DNA of 64,000 nucleotides from assembly GCA_015075635.1 (NCBI GenBank), contig JABTUA010000003.1, positions 1,426,001 to 1,490,000 on the forward strand, in the 5' to 3' direction. Positions 58,119-64,000 of this stretch are shown in pieces. Made by a program: the position numbers and the translations under genes. Positions within the stretch are counted from its first letter, which is position 1, and the number at the start of each line of letters is the position of its first letter. The DNA is from Polyangiaceae bacterium. Lineage in GTDB: Bacteria; Myxococcota_A; Polyangia; Polyangiales; Polyangiaceae. A model generated the notes under the pieces. That model was given only the letters and a program-made list of their open reading frames with translations, ran no database searches and was not told the origin of the DNA.

Positions 58119-58184
58119 GGCGGACAGACTGGCTCGATGCCGAGCCCCGTGACAGCGGCCGGCGGAGCGTGTACTCGGTCGGTC

Positions 58185-58616
58185 ATGCGCCGATACGCCC
58201 TTGCGGCCCTCGCCCTCTTCGCGCTGCTCGCCTGCAAGATGTTCAAGAAGGAGGAGCCGGCGCCGAGCGCCTTGCCTCCGCCAGAGCCTCCGCCGGCCGA
58301 GACGGCGGCCGCGACGCCAACGGAGCCGAGCGCCGCGGAGCCCACGCCGGACACGCCGACGCCGACCGGGACCGTTGCCCCCAAGAAGACGGACGCTGGC
58401 GCGAAAGACGCCGGCGCGAAGGACGCAAGTGCGTCCGCGGATGCCGCCACGCCGAGCGACGCGGGCGGAGGCAAGAGCGCGGCCTGCGCCTCCAAGTGTC
58501 AGGGCGTCCTGCAGGCCTGTCTGACGCCCGGCAAGACGGAGGCCGGGATGCCGACCTTCGCTGACCCGGCCAAATGTCAGGCCGCCTTCGACGAGTGCGC
58601 GAAGGCCTGCAAGTAG
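58185..58616 (+). CDS. Small Pro/Ala-rich lipoprotein
   Basis: 143 residues from the ATG at 58185. The signal peptide ends in LFALLAC (Cys17), followed by KMFKKEEPAP and a Pro/Ala/Thr/Lys/Asp-rich spacer (about 22-95, with AGAKDAGAKDASASADAA), then a short Cys-containing C-terminal helix pair (ACASKCQGVLQACLTPG, CQAAFDECAKAC). The CxxxC spacing resembles twin-CX3C helical hairpins. Function unknown. Confidence 0.7.
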   Translation: MRRYALAALALFALLACKMFKKEEPAPSALPPPEPPPAETAAATPTEPSAAEPTPDTPTPTGTVAPKKTDAGAKDAGAKDASASADAATPSDAGGGKSAACASKCQGVLQACLTPGKTEAGMPTFADPAKCQAAFDECAKACK

Positions 58617-58769
58617 CAACCGCGGGTTGGCGGGCAGCGTTGGCGATCCGCGCCGTGGCCGAGCGCCCGGGCGTGAAATGCTGCGGAACATCTGCGCTCG
58701 GCCGCTGGCACGTCCACTGCATGTAGGCGAGCTTGCGCGCGGAGAGAGCGCACACGAAGGAGACCGGAG

Positions 58770-59084
58770 ATGCGGCAGGCAGCGCCAACGGTGGCAGGGG
58801 CGACGTGGGAGGTGGACGATGCGGCGCCGACCTGGGTGAAGTCCGATCCGCTGCCCAGCGACATGGAGGCGACGCGCGTCTGGCGCGAAGAGCCGAGCGG
58901 CATGCGCGCCACCGAGATCCGAGACTTCTCCCAACCGGAGCTCGAGCCGACGCTGGTGTTCCCGCTGGAGCGGCGCGTGCGGCCGACCGGGCAAGGGGAT
59001 CTCGGCATCGCATTCGCCTCGTTCGCGGTCACCGTCGCGCTCTTCGCGCTGGCGCTGCCCTGGGTTCTCTCTCACTTGCCGTGA
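58770..59084 (+). CDS. Small single-pass membrane protein
   Basis: 104 residues with CCGGAG before the ATG. The N-terminal ~75 residues are hydrophilic (EVDDAAPTWVKSDPLPSDME, ATEIRDFSQPELEPTLVFPL), followed by a single transmembrane helix at the C-terminus (GIAFASFAVTVALFALALPW), so it is probably tail-anchored in the inner membrane. Not similar to a known family. It is convergent with the membrane protein at 59097. Confidence 0.65.
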   Translation: MRQAAPTVAGATWEVDDAAPTWVKSDPLPSDMEATRVWREEPSGMRATEIRDFSQPELEPTLVFPLERRVRPTGQGDLGIAFASFAVTVALFALALPWVLSHLP

Positions 59085-59096
59085 GCGACGCCGCGC

Positions 59097-59912
59097 TCAC
59101 AGGCCGACGAAGCCGGCGATGAAGTGGAAGTACAGGCCGCCGAGCGCCCAGAGCGGGAAGGTCACGAAGCTCGTGTGGCCGTGGTCGATCTTCCAGTGGT
59201 TGTAGGTCCAGAGCCCGCGCTCGAAGAACAGGCTCATTCCCCGCCCGTAGGTGTACTCGGTGAGGAAGCCGACCAGCGCGAACGCGGCCATCAGGAGCAA
59301 GTAGTGCGGGCTCACCAGCGCGGCGAGCCCCGCTCCCGTGAACGCGATGGGGATGCAGAACACCGCAAACGCGCGCTTGGTGAAGCGACGCTCCCTGGCG
59401 CTGGTCAGCCTGCTGAGCGGCCACGCTACGAGGACTCCCGCCGCGAGCGCGGCGGCGCACACCCAGAGCGGGCGGTCGAGCGCGAGCCCGGCCGGCGGTG
59501 CGCCGCCGAGCACGCGCCGCGTCTCGCAGAACAAGAGCGCGCCGACGGCCCAGGGTAGGAAGTTCAGCGTGCTGGTGTAGCCGGCCAGCACCGAGCGGTA
59601 GCTGTAGGTCCAGATCGGCTCGGCGAAGAAGCGCCGCCAGACCACCGAGACGATCAGCTCGCCCACGATGCCCAGGAGGCCTGCCGCCACGAACAGCGCC
59701 AGGTAGCGTGGGCTGATCAGGAGCGCCAACGACACGAAGGCCAGCGGGACCCAGCCCATGAGCACGTAGAACTTGGTGAGCGAGAAGCGCTGGTCGGTGA
59801 GCCAGTCCCCGTGGCGGAGCGCGAGCACCACCAGCACGAAGCTGTAGACGTTCGACGCGGTGCCGAAGAGCAGGAGCGGGCGGTAGGCCGGGTCGAAGAT
59901 CAGCGCCGCCAT
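59097..59912 (-). CDS. Multi-pass membrane protein with internal duplication
   Basis: 271 residues from the ATG at 59912. It has about eight transmembrane helices and two similar halves: one with GELIVSVVWRRFF...EPIWTYSYRS and the second with GFLTEYTYGRGMSLF...RGLWTYNHWK, each ending in a LPWA/PLWA-G motif. This indicates an intragenic repeat with inverted or parallel topology. Family unknown; a carotenoid/lycopene-cyclase-like or transporter fold cannot be excluded. AGAGGTGA lies before the ATG. Confidence 0.75.
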   Translation of the reverse strand: MAALIFDPAYRPLLLFGTASNVYSFVLVVLALRHGDWLTDQRFSLTKFYVLMGWVPLAFVSLALLISPRYLALFVAAGLLGIVGELIVSVVWRRFFAEPIWTYSYRSVLAGYTSTLNFLPWAVGALLFCETRRVLGGAPPAGLALDRPLWVCAAALAAGVLVAWPLSRLTSARERRFTKRAFAVFCIPIAFTGAGLAALVSPHYLLLMAAFALVGFLTEYTYGRGMSLFFERGLWTYNHWKIDHGHTSFVTFPLWALGGLYFHFIAGFVGL

Positions 59913-59974
59913 CTCCGTCACCTCTACCACTGCTCGGGCTTGGCGTGGCGACCGCCCAGGGCGTACTCTCGGGC

Positions 59975-60120
59975 ATGCGCGCGCCAATATCCCTGCTGCT
60001 GTTCGCCTTTACGCCTACCTGACGAGCAGCGGCTTCTACTCGATCAGCGTGGGCGGCACCAAGCTCTCGGCTTGGATGGCGGCGCACCTCGCGGGCAGCC
60101 CCAGCCACGTCGCGCCCTGA
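59975..60120 (+). pseudogene. Possible gene remnant
   Basis: An ATG at 59975 starts a short signal-peptide-like stretch (RAPISLLLFAF) that hits a stop after about 15 codons. In another frame the same region reads RLYAYLTSSGFYSISVGGTK and then LSAWMAAHLAG to a stop at 60120, which looks like the end of a real protein. A frameshift or deletion fused gene ends could explain this. Weak evidence. Confidence 0.25.
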
Positions 60121-60140
60121 GCGCTCGGCCCGCGCTCGAG

Positions 60141-61115
60141 TCACCTCTCGTCGTCGTCTCGGCCGAGCTCCGCTTCGGCGGCGGCGAGCGCGCGGTCTCG
60201 CCAGGCGTACAGCTCACGCTCGTCGACGCCGTGGCGCCGCGCCAGCACCCCGGGCGGAACCCCGCGCAGCATCTCCAGCACGATTCGGCGTCGCAGGGCT
60301 CCCGGTCCCTCGGGCAGCGCCAGGCCGAGCCGCCGGCGCGCGCTCGCCGGGAGCTCGGCGAGCTCGGGTGCCCGGAGGGCGAGCGCCTGCTCGCAGAGCT
60401 CGCGGAGGTGCGCCGGGCAGGGCAGCGGCGCCCGGAGCCAGAGCAGGAGGCGCGTGAACCTTCGCTCGGGATCGTCGAATGCGCTGCGACCGTGGAGCAT
60501 GCGACGGTTGTCCACCACGAGGAGCTCGCCGCTCTCGGGGCGTACGCGCTCGAGGGCGGCGCGCTCGAGGTGCGCCCGGAGCCGCTCGGCGATCGGATCG
60601 CCGGCGGTAGGCATCGGCGAGTGCGTGAACGCCAGGGCTCCCCGTCGCAGCGAGACGGTCGGCCCGACCACGTCGCCGAACACGAAGGGAATACGGCGGT
60701 TCGCGTGAAACAGCAGGCGAAAGAGCTCCGGCTCGGCGCGCTCGATGGCATCGAGCAACGACCAGGTGTCGAGCAGCGTGGTCTCGCCGCCGCGGCTGGC
60801 CGCGCGCTCGCAGAACATGAGCTGGAGGTCTGGCGGAGCCCCCGCGTAGAGCTGACTGTCCGAGTGCAGCGGCGTGTCGCCGGAGGTCGAGGCGAAGGAG
60901 CGACCCCAGGGCACCGGCGCGATGGGCTGACGTTCCACCAACTCCGGCGGCTCCCCCCAGAACAGCGTCGCTGTCTCCCACGGGTCGCGGGCGGCGAGCT
61001 CCGAGGGCAACCGCGCCGGATCCGGCCGGAGCAGCGCGAAGCCACGCTGCTCGAGCAGGGCGCGCACGCGCGCGCGGCTCGCAGCGTCGCCAGACCACGC
61101 CACGACCTGGGTCAC
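60141..61115 (-). CDS. TauD/TfdA-like dioxygenase with C-terminal HTH-like domain
   Basis: 324 residues from a GTG at 61115 that overlaps the upstream stop (GTGA). The Fe(II)/2-oxoglutarate facial triad is His84, Asp86 (TPLHSDSQ) and His208 (NRRMLHGRSAF), followed by FTRLLLWLR, which supplies the Arg that binds 2-oxoglutarate. From about 272 the chain carries a helix-turn-helix of the IS3-transposase type: RRRIVLEMLRGVPPGVLARR, HGVDERELYAWRDRALAAAE. Joining a dioxygenase to such a DNA-binding-like domain is unusual. It is coupled to the preceding unknown gene, itself next to the Gly/Cys-tailed protein. Confidence 0.8.
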   Translation of the reverse strand: MTQVVAWSGDAASRARVRALLEQRGFALLRPDPARLPSELAARDPWETATLFWGEPPELVERQPIAPVPWGRSFASTSGDTPLHSDSQLYAGAPPDLQLMFCERAASRGGETTLLDTWSLLDAIERAEPELFRLLFHANRRIPFVFGDVVGPTVSLRRGALAFTHSPMPTAGDPIAERLRAHLERAALERVRPESGELLVVDNRRMLHGRSAFDDPERRFTRLLLWLRAPLPCPAHLRELCEQALALRAPELAELPASARRRLGLALPEGPGALRRRIVLEMLRGVPPGVLARRHGVDERELYAWRDRALAAAEAELGRDDDER

Positions 61116-62353
61116 GCAAAGCTCCAGTCCACCCGCTCGAAGCCGGCATCGAGCAATTGGCGTGGGACCGGGATGAAGCGCGCGAGCGGAGCTCCGGCCT
61201 TCACCACCACGCGCCGCCCGGGGAAGCCCAGGCGAAACACCGCGGGCAAGGCGTGGAACCGATCCGTGGCGACTACCCCGCGCAGGACCTCGTAGCCCGG
61301 GCCGGGCAGCCCTTCCACCAGCGTGGACCAGCCCGGCGAGGTGCGGAGCAGAGCCGGCGGCTTCACGAAGAACAGGGGCTCACCCGCCTGGTGCGGCGTG
61401 ACGTATTTGGTGAAATACCAGAGCGCGCCGCGGTGTCGCTCGAGCGTCTCCGCGTCGAAGACCTTGGCCCAGGCGGCGCGCGTGCTCCGAGCGAGCTCTT
61501 CGAGCGCGCGCCGCTCGGGCTCGACCTGGGTGTCGTGGCCGTCGAAGCGGGCCTCGAACGCCACGGCGTTCTCGAAGACCAGGTGCGGTACCGGCGCTCG
61601 CACCGCGGCGACCGAGCTCGGTCCTGCCGTCACCGTCAAGAGCTCGCCGTCGGCGGCGGGCCGCTGGTCCGTCTCCCGCGAGAGCAGGCGCTTGTACTTC
61701 TTGGTGGCGCCGCGCTTCTTCTGCTCGAAGTACTTCTGGTCGTAGAAGGCGAAGTGCGCGCGCCCGAGCTCCTCGGCGTCGCCGAGCTCTGCCCGCCCGA
61801 GGCGCACGCGGGGCGAGAGCGGCATCAACGAAGCAAGCTCGCCGTGCAAGCTCAACGGGAAGCGTGCCTCTCCGCCCAGCTCGAGGCAGAGCACGACGGG
61901 CTCGAAGCGCGTGACGTCGGTCAGCCAGCGCTCTTCGACGTCGAACAGCACGTTCTTCCTGTTCCCGGCGTGCCCCAGCCTGAGCACGATGCCCGGCCGC
62001 GGGCGCACGAACAACCCAGTGAAGAGCGACACGCGGGAGCTCTGGCCCTCGCGCCAAACCAGGCCTCGCCCGAGGCGCTTCGCCAGCGCCCCCTGTGGCG
62101 GCAGGAGCCCCTCGACCGTGAGCCTGGGCACGCTGCCCCGCAGCAATCGAACCAAGCGCTCGGGCGGCTCGCGGAGCGTGACCCTGCCGAGGGTCTTGGC
62201 GAGCTCCAGGCGCTGGCCGAGCTCGAGCTGGAAGCCCGCGCGGTTGCCTTCCAGGAACGGAGTGCAGGCCTGCGCCGCGCGCAGCGGGATGGAGCCGTCG
62301 AGCGTGGGGCTCGCCCGGGTGAGCGTGAACAACCCGCCCAGCGTGTCGAGCAC
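61112..62353 (-). CDS. Unknown protein between the Gly/Cys-tailed protein and the TauD-like enzyme
   Basis: 413 residues if the start is the GTG at 62353, 13 bp after the upstream stop; the start is uncertain because the frame stays open into the upstream gene. It has no signal peptide or clear TM segment. Features include TPFLEGNRAGFQLELGQRL, FDQ/YDQKYFEQKKRGATKKYK (a Lys-rich loop), and strands such as LFFVKPPALLRTSPGWSTLV. It is not confidently assignable; it may belong to an uncharacterised family found beside TIGR04222 proteins. Coupling on both sides indicates a common pathway. Confidence 0.6.
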   Translation of the reverse strand: MLDTLGGLFTLTRASPTLDGSIPLRAAQACTPFLEGNRAGFQLELGQRLELAKTLGRVTLREPPERLVRLLRGSVPRLTVEGLLPPQGALAKRLGRGLVWREGQSSRVSLFTGLFVRPRPGIVLRLGHAGNRKNVLFDVEERWLTDVTRFEPVVLCLELGGEARFPLSLHGELASLMPLSPRVRLGRAELGDAEELGRAHFAFYDQKYFEQKKRGATKKYKRLLSRETDQRPAADGELLTVTAGPSSVAAVRAPVPHLVFENAVAFEARFDGHDTQVEPERRALEELARSTRAAWAKVFDAETLERHRGALWYFTKYVTPHQAGEPLFFVKPPALLRTSPGWSTLVEGLPGPGYEVLRGVVATDRFHALPAVFRLGFPGRRVVVKAGAPLARFIPVPRQLLDAGFERVDWSFA

Positions 62354-62366
62354 CTCGAAGCAGGGG

Positions 62367-63515
62367 CTAGCTGCAGCCACCGCCGCCGCCGCAGCCACCG
62401 CCGCCGCCGCAACCGCCGCCGCCGCCGCAGCTGGACGACGAGCAGCTGGACGACGAGCAGCTCGACGAGCTGCCCGACGAAGAGAACGACGAGGCCACCC
62501 ACTTGCCTGCGCCGGTCGTCCCAGTCGCGATGTCGCCCGGCGAGAGCAGGCGCTCGCCCAGGATGGCGGGCTGGAGCGCGGCGAAGACCGGCACCGCAGC
62601 CAGCGCGGCCGCGCCGCCGACCGCAACCGCGAGGCCGACGTCGGCTGCCCCGTAGCGCCGGCCGCCGCTCACGTCCGCGCGCAGCGAGAGCGTCGCGTCA
62701 TCGAGCCAGGACAGGTAAGGCGCCGCCAGCGTGCTCTTCTTGCGGCCGATCAGCGACAGGACGAAGCCGACCGCGAAGACCACCACCATGGCGACGAACA
62801 GGTTGCCGAAGGGGCGATCGATCTCCATCAGCCAGCCGATGCGCAGAGCCGCCACCAGCACCAGGAAAGCGACCGGCACCAGCATCAGCAGCACGTACGC
62901 GCCGATGCGACCTGCCGTGCGGATCAGGCCCGCGCGAGCCAGCACGTCCTGGAGCGCGCGTTCCTGCGAGGCGGCGACGGCCTCGGAGGTCTGACTCAGC
63001 GTGGAGGACGTGAGCTGGCTGCCGGGCGCGCCGAGCGCCCGCAAGAAGGCCTGCCCGAGCGGCGTGCTGGGCGCCGCAGCGGCGTTGACGACGTACACGG
63101 TCTGCGGCGTCCCGGTCGCGTCGGGGATCGGAGTACCGGTCGCGAGCCAGCCTTCACCCAGAGCCTGCGTCACCAAGAGGTTCGCAACACCCGGCACGCC
63201 GCGCCGGAGGTAAGCCACCGCGGCCAGCTCGTCGCCTTGCGGTACGAAGCCCTTGGCCAGGCCCCGCACCGCCGCCATCGGCTCGGCCGGCAGCGGCGCC
63301 TGCATGCGATACGGTGAGCCGGCGGCCTGCGCCCACATCACGGGCGACGTCCGCGGCGTGGCCAGCGGCGGCGCCGCGTCGAGCAACACGCGGGCGGCGA
63401 TGGCGCGCACGATCAGCGCGCCCGCGAAGGTCAGGAAGGCCAGGACCAGGTAGAAGTCCAGGAACGGTCCGCCCGGTGGCAAGTTGAACGGGAAGAAGTC
63501 GAGGAGATCTTGCAT
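62367..63515 (-). CDS. TIGR04222-like membrane protein with Gly/Cys-rich tail
   Basis: 382 residues. The N-terminal TM (LDFYLVLAFLTFAGALIVRA) is followed by a soluble region with PQGDELAAVAYLRRGVPGVA and TPIPDATGTPQTVYVV, then three TM helices near 205-325. The C-terminus is a Ser/Cys/Gly tail: SSSCSSSSCSSSSCGGGGG, then CGGGGG units ending in CS. This pattern matches the TIGR04222 family, whose Cys/Gly tails have been suggested to be substrates for post-translational modification, as in RiPP-like systems. The start lies 3 nt after the stop of the upstream gene. Confidence 0.7.
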   Translation of the reverse strand: MQDLLDFFPFNLPPGGPFLDFYLVLAFLTFAGALIVRAIAARVLLDAAPPLATPRTSPVMWAQAAGSPYRMQAPLPAEPMAAVRGLAKGFVPQGDELAAVAYLRRGVPGVANLLVTQALGEGWLATGTPIPDATGTPQTVYVVNAAAAPSTPLGQAFLRALGAPGSQLTSSTLSQTSEAVAASQERALQDVLARAGLIRTAGRIGAYVLLMLVPVAFLVLVAALRIGWLMEIDRPFGNLFVAMVVVFAVGFVLSLIGRKKSTLAAPYLSWLDDATLSLRADVSGGRRYGAADVGLAVAVGGAAALAAVPVFAALQPAILGERLLSPGDIATGTTGAGKWVASSFSSSGSSSSCSSSSCSSSSCGGGGGCGGGGGCGGGGGCS

Positions 63516-63518
63516 CGC

Positions 63519-64000
63519 CTAGCTCTCCATCCGATCGACCTCTTGGATCGCTCGGTCCAAGAGCTGTTGCAGGGCGTCGTGCGCCGCTTCGGGGTCCTTG
63601 CGCACGTTCGAGAGCGCCGAGGTGTCCACGCCGTAGACCTCGGCGGCCTTCTCGAGCAGCACCGGCAACGTGTCGCTCGCTGCCGGAGTCCGGCGCAGCC
63701 CGAGCAGGGCGTGGAGCGGACCACGGAGCTGTTTGACCTTGCGCTCGACGGCGCCCGCCAGCTGTGCGGGAGCGCCCAGGCCGTCCACCACGGCGCGGCG
63801 CAGTCGGATCTGCTCTTCTCGCATCTCCTGCTCGATGCGCAGGCGGCGGAACTGGTCCGAGATGGAGAGCCCTGCGAAGGGATCCTTGCCGGCGAGCACG
63901 ACGTGGCAGCTCTGGATGTCGTCGTAGAACAGCGGGAAGACGTCCGCTGCCCGCGGGATCTCTTCTGCCCCCAAGATCACCGCTTCGAAGCGGAACGCCG
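63519..64000 (-). CDS. C-terminal part of an unknown cytoplasmic protein (5' end off window)
   Basis: The frame is open through the right edge, so the start lies outside; about 160 residues are visible. They include EAVILGAEEIPRAADVFPLF, CHVVLAGKDPFAGLSISDQF (possibly a nucleotidyltransferase-type region) and a helical C-terminus (KVKQLRGPLHALLGLR, AEVYGVDTSALSNVRKDP). It is followed 3 nt later by the TIGR04222-like gene, hence the same operon. The family is uncertain. Confidence 0.6.
   Translation of the reverse strand, partial: AFRFEAVILGAEEIPRAADVFPLFYDDIQSCHVVLAGKDPFAGLSISDQFRRLRIEQEMREEQIRLRRAVVDGLGAPAQLAGAVERKVKQLRGPLHALLGLRRTPAASDTLPVLLEKAAEVYGVDTSALSNVRKDPEAAHDALQQLLDRAIQEVDRMES

Noticed and set aside
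60141..60300. HTH segment as evidence for an IS3 transposase fragment
   Set aside because: The segment is in frame at the end of an intact dioxygenase with no other transposase parts or terminal repeats nearby.
1..64000. tRNA or rRNA genes
   Set aside because: No T-loop-like GGTTCGA with matching acceptor stems and no rRNA-like segments were recognised by eye; a dedicated tRNA scan would be decisive.

Overview
The window is GC-rich, gene-dense DNA from what looks like a myxobacterium (Myxococcota, probably Polyangia/Sorangiineae). The signs are about ten secreted lipoproteins in which a lipobox Cys is followed by a long Gly/Ala/Ser-rich linker, a MYXO-CTERM style sorting tail, families typical of these genomes (DUF2330, AgmX/PglI-like C-terminal domains, MopE-type Cys-rich repeats) and many envelope proteins of unknown role. 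I see no rRNA, tRNA, CRISPR array, insertion sequence or phage gene.

Layout. 1-2.7 kb: end of an outer-membrane protein, a small c-type cytochrome lipoprotein, an AgmX/PglI-like lipoprotein, inorganic pyrophosphatase and a CLSxQP-repeat protein. 2.7-5.3 kb: FGGY sugar/polyol kinase with a GpsA-type glycerol-3-phosphate dehydrogenase. 5.4-11 kb: surface lipoproteins (MopE-like, Cys-rich, beta-helix, Kunitz domain), a Sel1 protein and a TPR protein. 11-17 kb: malic enzyme, a DUF4139-like protein, a DUF333 lipoprotein and a papain-family protease. 17-25 kb: a TonB-dependent receptor with its own TonB-like domain, a PEGA protein, a WD40 lipoprotein, an AsmA-like protein, GreB and a Uma2 nuclease. 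25.9-30.1 kb: an MFE-2 type short-chain dehydrogenase followed by a gene-poor zone where its 3' end recurs twice inside a chimeric repeat, plus a propeller lipoprotein and a lone PIN toxin. 30-39 kb: surface proteins, a second SDR, a DPP7-like S46 peptidase, and an LMW phosphatase/fructosamine-kinase pair. 39-47.8 kb: a PPC/DUF296 protein, a HEAT protein coupled to a somatomedin-B plus peptidyl-arginine-deiminase lipoprotein, a FadL porin and a deoxyhypusine-synthase-like enzyme. 47.8-58.6 kb: a beta-helix MYXO-CTERM protein, RNase D, a HAD/LarA pair, a DUF1800/DUF1501 pair, a tiny lipoprotein coupled to a lyase-like lipoprotein, and a truncated pectin-acetylesterase-like gene. 58.7-64 kb: membrane proteins and a coupled cassette of a Gly/Cys-tailed TIGR04222-like protein, an unknown protein and a TauD-like oxygenase with a DNA-binding-like tail.

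How they fit together. Most of the window is cell-surface and secretome biology interleaved with single housekeeping enzymes. Coupled (overlapping) gene pairs mark the probable functional units: kinase/GpsA, receptor/lipoprotein, PTP/FN3K, PAD/HEAT, HAD/LarA, DUF1800/DUF1501, and the TIGR04222 cassette. About ten genes lacking a Shine-Dalgarno sequence have TANNNT 6-8 nt before the start codon, which points to frequent leaderless transcription and supports several GTG/TTG starts. The observations most worth following are the PAD lipoprotein, the chimeric repeats downstream of the dehydrogenase, the Kunitz lipoprotein and the Gly/Cys-tail cassette.
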